Positions 41,561-48,473 of a DNA stretch of 52,427 nt are shown piece after piece (within the stretch, counting starts at the first letter, position 1; the number at the start of each line of letters is the position of its first letter). A program made the translations under genes and the position numbers. The notes under the pieces are model-generated. The model did no database searches. It was not told the DNA's origin and saw only the letters and a list, made by a program, of their open reading frames with translations. Origin of the DNA: a virus; the IMG/VR virus record IMGVR_UViG_3300043452_000009, positions 1 to 52,427 of that record; one strand, given 5' to 3'.

Positions 41561-42294
41561 ATTATTCTTTCGTCAATTAAAATTTCTCTTACTACCTTTA
41601 CAAGATCCTCAATGCTTCCGTGATTTATTATTGCGTAATCGAATTTGTGATTATCCAAAGCAGTCTCGCTTTCGTGAACTTCAATCATTGATTGTAAAGA
41701 ATGAGTATCTGGTCTGTGCACATAAATAGTAATACCTCCTCTTTTCTTAACAGCATCAAATTCATTTGGGAATCTCATGTCTGTTATGCACCACTTAGGA
41801 TATTCGACAAGAGTATCATTACCTAACTCATCCCATTCTTTTACAAAAGGCTTATAATCAGAAAACAAAGCGTTTACCCATACATTTGTGTGTAACCCGT
41901 TTCGCATTGCTTCTGTACCTAGTTTTTGAAGTAAAGTCCTGTAAGTCATTGACTTACTTGTCTTGTACCTGCCAGATTGCTCTAAGCTATTCCACTCGAT
42001 AGGCATTTCTAGTTTCTTAAAATCTTGGTCCTCAAACTTATACGCTGGCACACCAGTAAGTACTTGAGCGACCAACTTTAACTTAGCGGCAAACTTTTCT
42101 ACGCTCCATGTGGTATCGTAAACATACCCCATCTCCTTACATTTAGAGAAGCTGCCCTTTCTAATTGCCTCTGGACTGGTAAGGTACTTGATAATTTCAC
42201 CAACCGTGTCTTTCCCTGAGCCCATATGTCCCGACACGCCGATTAACTTTGGAGGCCCTACGATTTCTGCGTCTACAACGTTTATATCTAGCAT
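41557..42294 (-). CDS. Deoxynucleoside monophosphate kinase-like protein
   Basis: 245 residues. A P-loop GHMGSGKDT (22-30) is followed by WSVEKFAAKLKLVAQVLTG, MTYRTLLQKLGTEAMRNGLH, WCITDMRFPNEFDAVKKRGG, HRPDTHSL and VHESETALDN. This motif series (GxxGSGKDT, LLQxxGTExxR, DxRFPNE, HxSE) is that of the phage dNMP kinase family exemplified by T4 gene 1. It would phosphorylate dNMPs released from host DNA or made by phage enzymes, for dNTP supply. It overlaps the coiled-coil gene upstream by 7 bases and the Cys-rich gene downstream by 4 bases. Confidence 0.85.
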   Translation of the reverse strand: MLDINVVDAEIVGPPKLIGVSGHMGSGKDTVGEIIKYLTSPEAIRKGSFSKCKEMGYVYDTTWSVEKFAAKLKLVAQVLTGVPAYKFEDQDFKKLEMPIEWNSLEQSGRYKTSKSMTYRTLLQKLGTEAMRNGLHTNVWVNALFSDYKPFVKEWDELGNDTLVEYPKWCITDMRFPNEFDAVKKRGGITIYVHRPDTHSLQSMIEVHESETALDNHKFDYAIINHGSIEDLVKVVREILIDERII

Positions 42295-42434
42295 AATTTT
42301 CTAAGTTTTTTTTCTAATAATCTCTTTTCATCAACAAGGGACTCATCATTTGAGCCCCTCTTTAGTAACCATCTAAGTCTGTTTTCAACTTCTTCAAGTT
42401 CTTCCTTCATTTCTATAATTTCTGTATTCGTCAT
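42288..42434 (-). CDS. 48-residue coiled-coil protein
   Basis: Begins MTNTEIIEMKEELEEVENRL, then RWLLKRGSNDESLVDEKRLL and ends LRKLC. Two helices joined by a short loop, probably forming a helical hairpin. It starts 7 bases after the phosphoesterase stop and overlaps the kinase start by 7 bases. An A-rich stretch precedes its start. Function unknown. Confidence 0.55.
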   Translation of the reverse strand: MTNTEIIEMKEELEEVENRLRWLLKRGSNDESLVDEKRLLEKKLRKLC

Positions 42435-42440
42435 TTTTTT

Positions 42441-43664
42441 TTAAAATATAAAGTCGTGTAATGTTTTTCTGTCTTCGTAGTAGTTGTAGAAACAAAAACC
42501 ACTGATTCCCTTCTGAAAGTTCACCTGAACCCATGCTGAACTAGGACTAAATGCAGGATAATTGCAGTAACTAAAGCTCTGTGATGTTGAGTAGTTCATT
42601 ATGTACTGGTGAGAATCACCTTTGCTGAACTCAATTTTAACCCCAGGCTGTAACAAGTAGTGCTCCTTTATGTAGTTGTCTATCTTGTTTTCCTGTATCT
42701 TATCTAAAATTGGCTTGAACCCGAACTTCAAGCTCTTTGAGTCCTTACCATGGGTAAGAATAAAAATGTGATTACTTATCCTGTAGTGATCGATAAACTT
42801 CCTTTGGTTGATAACCTCTACATTGTCAAACATAACCTCCGAGAGAGCCTTAAATGCAGAATTAACGATATATCCAAAGCTTCCAGCGTGGTTATCCTCG
42901 CATACGTTGTGGCATATAATCTTTTCGTAGTAAGGAACTAACTTCTGTAGCATAGCAACCTTAAAAGAAACGCCCTCGTCAAATGCCTTCTGGTTGTCCA
43001 TGTTCTGAGGAAGCTTATGCCCTCCTCTTGTAGTGTAACCATCATAACCATCCATGAAATCCCCTAGCTCATCAATTACAAGTGTAGATGACTTTCTGTT
43101 TGCTATAACGTGGTCCAAAAGAATTTTTAGCCTGTGCTCTAATTCACACTCATCCCACCTGCCTCCATACAAACTATGGTGCTCAATGTTCATTCCAACG
43201 TGAGTATCTGTGTAAACAAGCCTATCAAACAATCCTTCTTTAGCAATGTAAGGCGACGGCTCGTAGTCAAACTTTTCAATCTTGGATAAAAACGAAGTGA
43301 AGTCTAAGTTCTTTACATTTGGCTCAATAACATTTGAAGCAATGTTGTAGTAAGGTGTTCCTGTGTGCGTAACAAGCTTGAAAGTTCTAGCCTGCTCGAA
43401 TGGTATACCGTAGTAGTCGCAGTACTCCTCGATGTCCATTATCCTACCATCTGGCTTTAAAGCAGATAGCACACTAACAGCCTCGTACTGATTGGTAACC
43501 GTATGCGTAAATCCTTTCTTTAAAAGGTTTGACACGTTTCTTCTTATTGAATCAGTGTACTCAATGTTAAATTCTAAGCACATCTTCCTTGTAGCTTCTG
43601 ATATTTTATCGCCCTTGCTAACAAGTTCTGTTACTCTTTCAATTTGATTTTCAGTGTATTTCAT
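42441..43664 (-). CDS. Calcineurin-like phosphoesterase with N-terminal HTH
   Basis: 407 residues. Residues ~1-60 form a helix-turn-helix-like part (QIERVTELVSKGDKISEATR). The catalytic domain has the full metallophosphatase set: D153 and H155 (YTDTHVG), GDFMDG (201-206), N258-H259 (CEDNHAG), H305 (LTHGKD) and H352 (GDSHQY), which bind two metals. Such proteins in phage replication blocks may act as Mre11/SbcD-like nucleases or as phosphodiesterases. The linked DNA-binding helices suggest DNA as a substrate. It overlaps the 52-residue gene upstream by 4 bases. Confidence 0.8.
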   Translation of the reverse strand: MKYTENQIERVTELVSKGDKISEATRKMCLEFNIEYTDSIRRNVSNLLKKGFTHTVTNQYEAVSVLSALKPDGRIMDIEEYCDYYGIPFEQARTFKLVTHTGTPYYNIASNVIEPNVKNLDFTSFLSKIEKFDYEPSPYIAKEGLFDRLVYTDTHVGMNIEHHSLYGGRWDECELEHRLKILLDHVIANRKSSTLVIDELGDFMDGYDGYTTRGGHKLPQNMDNQKAFDEGVSFKVAMLQKLVPYYEKIICHNVCEDNHAGSFGYIVNSAFKALSEVMFDNVEVINQRKFIDHYRISNHIFILTHGKDSKSLKFGFKPILDKIQENKIDNYIKEHYLLQPGVKIEFSKGDSHQYIMNYSTSQSFSYCNYPAFSPSSAWVQVNFQKGISGFCFYNYYEDRKTLHDFIF

Positions 43665-43819
43665 TCTTGCTTTATTGTTTGTAGCACATCCTTAAGTTTA
43701 TGCTGTAGTTTAACAATAGATTCCGTTACGGCATCGTGTTCCGTATCCATCAATCCTTCGTAGATTTCATCTGTTAGATCGTTGATCTCTTTCATTGTTG
43801 TATTAACGTAGTTGCTCAT
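43661..43819 (-). CDS. 52-residue hypothetical helical protein
   Basis: Begins MSNYVNTTMKEINDLTDEIY, has HDAVTESIVKLQHKLKDVLQ near the end and stops in an ATGA overlap with the phosphoesterase start. It follows a -7 promoter motif with the leader TTATTATAAAATCAAATAAA. Helical, function unknown. Confidence 0.6.
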   Translation of the reverse strand: MSNYVNTTMKEINDLTDEIYEGLMDTEHDAVTESIVKLQHKLKDVLQTIKQE

Positions 43820-43839
43820 TTTATTTGATTTTATAATAA

Positions 43840-43847
43840 CAAATGTA
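43840..43847 (-). promoter_or_regulatory. Bacteroidota-type -7 promoter motif (leftward)
   Basis: On the minus strand this reads TACATTTG, matching TAnnTTTG, 20 bases before the ATG at 43819 and inside the 57-base gap after the DnaA-like gene. It probably starts a transcript for the phosphoesterase, kinase and small genes down to the terminator at 41206. No good -33 TTG at the right spacing. Confidence 0.6.
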
Positions 43848-43876
43848 TAAAATAAATAACTACGGTCTAAATAAAA

Positions 43877-44392
43877 TTATAAACAACTTATCAACGCGTC
43901 TAGTCTTAGGTATGCTTTCTTTATTTTATCCTCCGGTATTTCCATTACAAGGCTATGTAGATTCTCTCTTTTCCCTCTTAGGTTTTTGACTATAACCATT
44001 GTAAGCTCTTGATTAGAAAGCTCAAGCATTTCTATCCGTCTTCTCAAAGCCATAACATCTTCATAAACAGAGTCTTGATTCTCATCGTTAGATATAATTT
44101 CCTTGACGCTATTGTAGCACGTTACCATGCTATTACTAAAAGCACTCCATGCATCATAATTATTTAACGCATATAGAACCGTTGCGTGGTTGTATCCTAT
44201 GGATCTAGCAATTCTTGTTAGGGATAAGTGATGAATGTCTCTAAGTATTTTATAGTAAACAGCTCTCATTTCTACTACGTCTCTTTCTCTTGATCTCTCT
44301 GAGATATCAATACCTGACTCTATTGTTATCAGGTTTTTAATCCTTTCTAATTTATCATCTATTGTCATCCTCTGTAAATTTCTGTTAAACAT
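43877..44392 (-). CDS. DnaA domain IV-like DNA-binding protein
   Basis: 171 residues. Residues ~30-80 match the DNA-binding domain IV of DnaA: SERSRERDVVEMRAVYYKIL, then LSLTRIARSIGYNHATVLYAL, compared with the DnaA signature (S-R-xRxVVxxRxIAxYLxR ... LSLxxIGxxFGxRDHTTVLxA). The His-x-Thr-Val core is kept. The AAA+ ATPase domain of DnaA is absent; the rest is helical (VMALRRRIEMLELSNQELTM). It may bind DnaA-box-like sites to initiate or modulate replication, or act as a repressor. Overlaps the VRR-NUC gene by 28 bases. Confidence 0.8.
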   Translation of the reverse strand: MFNRNLQRMTIDDKLERIKNLITIESGIDISERSRERDVVEMRAVYYKILRDIHHLSLTRIARSIGYNHATVLYALNNYDAWSAFSNSMVTCYNSVKEIISNDENQDSVYEDVMALRRRIEMLELSNQELTMVIVKNLRGKRENLHSLVMEIPEDKIKKAYLRLDALISCL

Positions 44393-44604
44393 CCATGTTC
44401 TTCTAGTTCCTTTAATCTGAATTTTTGCAGCTCACTAACCACTCCTATTGGGGTTTTAACCTCTGAGAATAGTACTCCTGAGTTTGGAGGTATAGCTATT
44501 AAATCTGGTATACCGTTCTTATTTGTTTTCACAAGCTTTATAACGTAGTACCCTTCAGCTTCTAGCTGCTTAATTCTTTTTGATTGTATTTGTTGCTCTT
44601 TCAT
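44365..44604 (-). CDS. VRR-NUC domain nuclease
   Basis: 79 residues, a minimal stand-alone VRR-NUC (PD-(D/E)XK superfamily). Motifs: RIKQLEAEGYYVIKL at the start, GIPDLIAIPP (D of PD), VLFSEVKTP (E-x-K) and SELQKFRLKELEEHG (conserved Q). The group cuts structured DNA and often pairs with SF2 helicases; here a helicase gene lies just upstream. It overlaps both neighbours. Confidence 0.88.
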   Translation of the reverse strand: MKEQQIQSKRIKQLEAEGYYVIKLVKTNKNGIPDLIAIPPNSGVLFSEVKTPIGVVSELQKFRLKELEEHGCLTEIYRG

Positions 44605-44959
44605 ATACGCCTAGTCTTTTTAGTTTATTAATAACTGACAATCTTTTTTTAGTAGCGTCTTCCATCATGATGCCAAACATTCTAAGCATCATTGACTGGT
44701 CTATTGTTTTAACCATTGACCATTGGTCGTTTTTAGAGGATCCGTTAGGTGATGTAGACGAAGCGAAGAAGAAGCCGCTAAGTAACGAAATGTTATCAGG
44801 CTCTTGTTTGACATCGGATTCTGCTCCAAATAAAGTAAAGTCAACGTTTATCTTAAGGTTATTTTCTATAGCCATACTGGCGTATATTTCAAGGTCCTCA
44901 ATGTCTGCGTCTATCTCGTCAAGCTCGTATATTAAATCTTTTATTTTATTTAGTGCCAT
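44570..44959 (-). CDS. Hypothetical helical protein
   Basis: 129 residues. N-terminal helix rich in acidic residues (IYELDEIDADIEDLEIYA), a polar middle with SGFFFASSTSPNGSSKNDQW, and a C-terminal helix MEDATKKRLSVINKLKRLGV. No recognised family. It is sandwiched between SF2 helicase and VRR-NUC genes with overlaps of 14 and 35 bases, so it may be a helper or single-strand-associated subunit of that pair. Confidence 0.55.
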   Translation of the reverse strand: MALNKIKDLIYELDEIDADIEDLEIYASMAIENNLKINVDFTLFGAESDVKQEPDNISLLSGFFFASSTSPNGSSKNDQWSMVKTIDQSMMLRMFGIMMEDATKKRLSVINKLKRLGVYERATNTIKKN

Positions 44960-46181
44960 AATCTTTTTTAAAGTGTGTTAGTGTATAATTTTTCTTGTTT
45001 ACTACTGACTTATATATGCTGTCCTCTATTCCGTTCCTTGAGAAGATCCAGTATACCTTATTCTCTGGACGATCCATTGTGGTCATTCTGTCTCTAGCTT
45101 GCCAGTATGATGTGGCGGAGAAGTCTATATTATAAAACACTAAGAACTCAGCGTTTCTCAAACTAATACCTTCCCTTCCTGATACAATCTGAAGGGCAAT
45201 GTTTTTGCTTGTTGAGTCAAACTCATCTACATTATTTGTCAGGTTTTCTCCACCAAAAACTTGAAGCAATGCATTGTACTCCTCTATGAACTTATAGAAT
45301 ATTCCAATCTTGTTACCTTCGAATTTTTTCTTTATAAACTCAGCCTTAGCTGTATCTATTATCATTGACTTACCGGATTCAAATTTAACAGTTCCGCTGT
45401 ACATCTGGTGAAGCTTTTGCATGAGTTTTACAGAAGTGTCTGCTAATATAACCTCTTGCTTGCCTTCTATAACAAGATCCTTCTTTAATTGATGGCATAG
45501 GTCGTATGTTTTATCCGACATTGTTACGTGAAGTATTTCTTCGTGTATCTTAGATTTAAAACCAGATTCGACCTGAGTATAATTTATTTTATACTTGTCT
45601 ATATGCTGCTTTATTAAATCCATGTTTGCGTTTGAGTAGTCATTGATGGTGCCGTAACCTAAATGCTTTTGTGTTACCTTAACAAAGTCTGCGGCCCACT
45701 TATAAAAAGTGGTGTAAGATCTAAACGGGCTTCTTGAGCTAACCCAAAACTGATGGTATATCTGAGAGTAAGACTCAGGCGTTGGTGTTCCAGAAAGGAA
45801 TATCATAGGCAGGTGCTCAAACATTTTTCTAAATGTCTTGGTAGCTAGCCCTGGCTTAGGAAAGGATCCAAACCTGTGATGCTCGTCATGTATAACTAAG
45901 TCGTACTTACCGTTTAACTTATGCATTGACTCGTCATTCATTACGGTTATATCAAAATATTTATCGTAACCAAAGTTTATATAGTCAGACTCTATTGAAG
46001 ATATAGCTTTCTTCTTGGTTAGAAACAAAACATTCTCAGCTCCATAAAGCTTTGCTATCTCCATAGATGTTGCTGTCTTACCTGTTCTTACTTGCATAGC
46101 TAAGTAAACGATACCTAAATTCTTTAGTATATCGTTACCTTCTTTTGCTATGTCGTCCTGATAATCTCTAAGTTTGTGCAT
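44946..46181 (-). CDS. SF2-type DNA helicase
   Basis: 411 residues. Motif Q-like KLRDYQDDIAKEG, Walker A MQVRTGKTAT (about 29-38), motif II VIHDEHHRFG (DEHH), motif III SGTPTPES, then a second RecA domain with IVSGREGISLRNAEFLVFYN (motif V) and QARDRMTTMDRP (motif VI). The order and length fit the small SNF2-like phage helicases used in replication or repair. It is translated with the helper protein and VRR-NUC as an operon; helicase plus nuclease suggests branched DNA processing. Confidence 0.9.
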   Translation of the reverse strand: MHKLRDYQDDIAKEGNDILKNLGIVYLAMQVRTGKTATSMEIAKLYGAENVLFLTKKKAISSIESDYINFGYDKYFDITVMNDESMHKLNGKYDLVIHDEHHRFGSFPKPGLATKTFRKMFEHLPMIFLSGTPTPESYSQIYHQFWVSSRSPFRSYTTFYKWAADFVKVTQKHLGYGTINDYSNANMDLIKQHIDKYKINYTQVESGFKSKIHEEILHVTMSDKTYDLCHQLKKDLVIEGKQEVILADTSVKLMQKLHQMYSGTVKFESGKSMIIDTAKAEFIKKKFEGNKIGIFYKFIEEYNALLQVFGGENLTNNVDEFDSTSKNIALQIVSGREGISLRNAEFLVFYNIDFSATSYWQARDRMTTMDRPENKVYWIFSRNGIEDSIYKSVVNKKNYTLTHFKKDYGTK

Positions 46182-46368
46182 CTTTTTTGTTTTGATTATA
46201 CTCTATAAAAAACCCTATAGCAACAATTATATTCATTCCAAATGAAGCTATTATCTCGTGTATGTCTTGGTATACATTAACAGTTAAATGTACGTGACCG
46301 ACCATCCAGAATGGTATAGATAAGTTATTAGCTATCCATTTTATTGCAAATATAATAAAATGTTTCAC
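46168..46368 (-). CDS. Small membrane protein
   Basis: 66 residues with two hydrophobic segments (FIIFAIKWIANNLSIPFWMV and IIASFGMNIIVAIGFFI) and a basic tail. A GTG start at 46368 is used, sharing a base with the stop of the previous gene (TAGTG), which supports coupling. It overlaps the helicase start by 14 bases. Might be a superinfection or membrane-modifying protein; unproven. Confidence 0.55.
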   Translation of the reverse strand: MKHFIIFAIKWIANNLSIPFWMVGHVHLTVNVYQDIHEIIASFGMNIIVAIGFFIEYNQNKKDAQT

Positions 46369-46535
46369 TAATCTAGAAATATTTTTAAAGTTTCTCCATC
46401 ATCTTGTATGGATATTGCAACATTTTTAAAGTGACCCATTTTCTTATACAAAGTCAACAGCCTACCAATTGGATGTTCGTTACTTGCATGGTTAATCACT
46501 TCTATTCTATTTATTTTTTCTTCATCTATTTCCAT
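46368..46535 (-). CDS. 55-residue hypothetical protein
   Basis: Begins MEIDEEKINRIEVINHASNE, then HPIGRLLTLYKKMGHFKNVA and ends DGETLKIFLD. Mixed alpha/beta. Starts just after the repeated leader AAAAACAAATAAGATATG. Function unknown. Confidence 0.55.
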   Translation of the reverse strand: MEIDEEKINRIEVINHASNEHPIGRLLTLYKKMGHFKNVAISIQDDGETLKIFLD

Positions 46536-46538
46536 ATC

Positions 46539-46646
46539 TTATTTGTTTTTAAATTTATCAATTAAACTAAAAATCCCAATTACAATCCCTATAACAATAA
46601 TAGTAATTATTCCTATAATATCTTTTAAATTTACAAATACTTCCAT
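46539..46646 (-). CDS. 35-residue single-span membrane protein
   Basis: Begins MEVFVNLKDIIGIITIIVIG and ends FSLIDKFKNK. One long hydrophobic helix and a basic tail. Its final Lys-Asn-Lys-stop codons are part of the repeated leader sequence for the next gene. Plausible tiny phage membrane protein; only the ORF and its place in the tandem array support it. Confidence 0.45.
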   Translation of the reverse strand: MEVFVNLKDIIGIITIIVIGIVIGIFSLIDKFKNK

Positions 46647-46653
46647 ATTTTTA

Positions 46654-46740
46654 TTAGCCGTTATTTTTTTTAAAATCTGCATTATAATCTTCAAATCTAT
46701 TTATTAAAAAATTTAATACAATTACCAATAGTTGTTTCAT
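46654..46740 (-). CDS. 28-residue mini-protein
   Basis: Begins MKQLLVIVLNFLINRFEDYN and ends DFKKNNG. Short amphipathic or hydrophobic helix. It starts directly after AAAAACAAATAAAATATG, a repeat shared with neighbouring starts. Low certainty because of its size. Confidence 0.35.
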   Translation of the reverse strand: MKQLLVIVLNFLINRFEDYNADFKKNNG

Positions 46741-46743
46741 ATT

Positions 46744-46821
46744 TTATTTGTTTTTAATTTCTAAATAATAATTGTTAAATAAATTTATAGTTATACTCCA
46801 TATAAATTTTATACCTGGCAT
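46744..46821 (-). CDS. 25-residue mini-protein
   Basis: Begins MPGIKFIWSITINLFNNYYL and ends EIKNK, again with the Lys-Asn-Lys-stop ending encoded by the repeated leader. It starts after a one-base-shorter copy of the leader repeat. Low certainty because of its size. Confidence 0.35.
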   Translation of the reverse strand: MPGIKFIWSITINLFNNYYLEIKNK

Positions 46822-46833
46822 ATTTTATTGTTT

Positions 46834-47055
46834 TTAATAATGATATTTTATTGTTTTTTGTTTTTTATATTTTTCTAAACGTTCTTTGGCATCTTGTAAG
46901 TTGCAAAAAGAGCATCTTTCTTCTTGTATATTTGGATGATACCATAAATAAATAATGTTCCTATCAATACCTTCCCAACCAATACCTGTTCTACGCTGAG
47001 GTATAAACCTACCGTTTACTTCTTTTACTCTGTATTTTTTAAAAATGTTCATCAT
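46834..47055 (-). CDS. Small basic hypothetical protein
   Basis: 73 residues. Begins MMNIFKKYRVKEVNGRFIPQ, contains WEGIDRNIIYLWYHPN, EERCSFCNLQDAKERLEKYK and a basic tail. A C-xxC pair may bind metal. Size and RFIPQ-xxxGWxGI pattern recall small phage proteins of unknown function. It starts after a copy of the repeated leader. Confidence 0.55.
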   Translation of the reverse strand: MMNIFKKYRVKEVNGRFIPQRRTGIGWEGIDRNIIYLWYHPNIQEERCSFCNLQDAKERLEKYKKQKTIKYHY

Positions 47056-47058
47056 ATC

Positions 47059-47334
47059 TTATTTGTTAAATTGTTCAAACCATTCTTGGGGTGTTGGAAA
47101 CTCTCCCTTATGTAGTGCTAAAGGAGACTGACTAATAATGGCTAATCTTGCGCCCTGTTCATAAGCAAACTTCATATCTTCCTCACTATACATTCTTTCT
47201 TGTTGCCATTTAGCACCTGCTGTAAAATCTAATTTTATTTGTTGAGTATATTCAACTCTATGACTTCTTCCTGATATTATAATATTTATTCTATAATTTT
47301 GAGCAGCTTCCTCAAGTGTTTCTTTTGTTTTCAT
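47059..47334 (-). CDS. Conserved hypothetical protein (GAKWQQERMYSEED family)
   Basis: 91 residues. Begins MKTKETLEEAAQNYRINIII, with KLDFTAGAKWQQERMYSEED, MKFAYEQGARLAI and ending PTPQEWFEQFNK. The F-xGAKWQQERMYSEEE...EWFEQFK pattern is a very common small protein of Bacteroidota phages and prophages, without known function. The start overlaps the previous stop (ATGA). Confidence 0.65.
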   Translation of the reverse strand: MKTKETLEEAAQNYRINIIISGRSHRVEYTQQIKLDFTAGAKWQQERMYSEEDMKFAYEQGARLAIISQSPLALHKGEFPTPQEWFEQFNK

Positions 47335-47414
47335 ATCTTTTCTTCTTTTATATATCCTTCTAAAATAAATTTACCATAAGCCCACTTATAGTATGGTGTA
47401 CCTTTATCTTTCAT
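47331..47414 (-). CDS. 27-residue mini-protein
   Basis: Begins MKDKGTPYYKWAYGKFILEG and ends YIKEEKI. The start shares a base with the previous stop (TAATG) and the stop overlaps the next start (ATGA); this perfect fit between neighbours is the main evidence that it is translated. Function unknown. Confidence 0.45.
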   Translation of the reverse strand: MKDKGTPYYKWAYGKFILEGYIKEEKI

Positions 47415-47851
47415 TATAATTTAGATTTTACAATTGTTTTTAAGTATGAAAATATATCTCCTCTTTTGTCTAAAGCTCCAAGTACAAGACTAACATCTTG
47501 TAATGATAGGCAGGGTTTGTTTTTTACAATGAAATATTCAGCCTCTTCTTTAGTATTAAAAAAATTAAGATGATTGCTGTCGCTGGTAAAATTAGGCCAT
47601 ATACTATAAACAAACCATTCTTCAAAAAGAGTATTATTGGTTTGATAATTTCTTGTAGAAACAATATATCTAACATCATCATTGATCTCTTCCCAATACT
47701 CAGGTTGGTTTTCTACGTGATACTTTAATATTCCTAAATACTGTTCTTCTTTATAGAAATAACAGAAACTTGATCTTTCTTCTCTCTCTTCACATACTGT
47801 TCCTAACTCAGGACTTCCTGGGTACTCTTTAATTAATTTGTATTTTTTCAT
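47414..47851 (-). CDS. Conserved hypothetical phage protein (PGSPELGT)
   Basis: 145 residues. The N-terminus KYKLIKEYPGSPELGTVCEE and VENQPEYWEEI form a small beta module frequent in Bacteroidota phage proteins, followed by FNTKEEAEYFIVKNKPCLSL and a helical tail. No catalytic motif. Likely an early accessory protein; function unknown. Confidence 0.6.
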   Translation of the reverse strand: MKKYKLIKEYPGSPELGTVCEEREERSSFCYFYKEEQYLGILKYHVENQPEYWEEINDDVRYIVSTRNYQTNNTLFEEWFVYSIWPNFTSDSNHLNFFNTKEEAEYFIVKNKPCLSLQDVSLVLGALDKRGDIFSYLKTIVKSKL

Positions 47852-47852
47852 A

Positions 47853-48197
47853 TTACTTAAGTATAAAGTTTAATGTTTTAATTTGTTTCTTGATAGGTGT
47901 TAGTCCAATCTCTTTATTGAATAACGCTCTTCTCTTGTTTACATCTACTTTTTTGTCGCAGATGTTAGCGCTCCAGTATACATACTGTTCTTCCTTGGCT
48001 TCTATAAACTTCTGAAGCCTTTCTTTTTCTTGAATTAGAAACTCCTCTCTAGGATTCGTCTCTATATACATCATCATTTCTCTAAGGAATTTATTCTGCT
48101 TTGATATAGATGTCTTCTTTTTTTTAGTAAGAGAATCTAACAACAAAGACTTATTATTGTTCTCTATCTCTGATTTTATTTCTATTAATGATTTCAT
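47853..48197 (-). CDS. Coiled-coil hypothetical protein
   Basis: 114 residues, helical, Lys/Glu-rich: SLIEIKSEIENNNKSLLLDS, REMMMYIETNPREEFLIQEK and KKQIKTLNFILK. No recognised family. It lies two bases before the next gene and seven bases after the previous, in a tight leftward operon downstream of the primase-helicase. Confidence 0.5.
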   Translation of the reverse strand: MKSLIEIKSEIENNNKSLLLDSLTKKKKTSISKQNKFLREMMMYIETNPREEFLIQEKERLQKFIEAKEEQYVYWSANICDKKVDVNKRRALFNKEIGLTPIKKQIKTLNFILK

Positions 48198-48203
48198 AGT
48201 GTT

Positions 48204-48473
48204 TTATTTTTGTTCATATCTATTCCTTATGTATGTGTAAACCTCCCATATTTTACTCTCTGCTTCCTCCTGCTTCTTATACATTACGGAGCCTAGATTT
48301 TCTTCTGAAGTAAACGTCTCTCCAGTTTCCTTGTTGTAGTAGTAATCCTTACCACAGGATGATATGCCACCCTTACGGATGGCTATCCTGTATCTCGCGC
48401 CAATGAACCTGATGTAAACCTGCCAGTCATTGTCCACGCACCACTTAAAACTAGAACAATTGCTCTGGTTCAT
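48204..48473 (-). CDS. Hypothetical protein coupled to primase-helicase
   Basis: 89 residues. Begins MNQSNCSSFKWCVDNDWQVY, then IRFIGARYRIAIRKGGISSC, YYYNKETGETFTSEE and a charged helix EEAESKIWEVYTYIRNRYEQ. It starts inside the last codons of the primase-helicase (23-base overlap), suggesting coupled synthesis. Function unknown. Confidence 0.55.
   Translation of the reverse strand: MNQSNCSSFKWCVDNDWQVYIRFIGARYRIAIRKGGISSCGKDYYYNKETGETFTSEENLGSVMYKKQEEAESKIWEVYTYIRNRYEQK

Larger units (their letters stand above)
46534..47072 (-). repeat. Repeated intergenic leader around small genes
   Basis: On the minus strand the sequence AAAAACAAATAA(G/A)ATATG, or a close variant, comes before the starts at 46535 and 46740 (nearly identical), 46821 (one base shorter) and about 47055 (TTAACAAATAAGATATG). 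In two cases the repeat encodes the previous gene's Lys-Asn-Lys-stop end as well as the A-rich initiation region. It looks like a duplicated gene-junction unit that doubles as a translation start signal. Confidence 0.6.
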
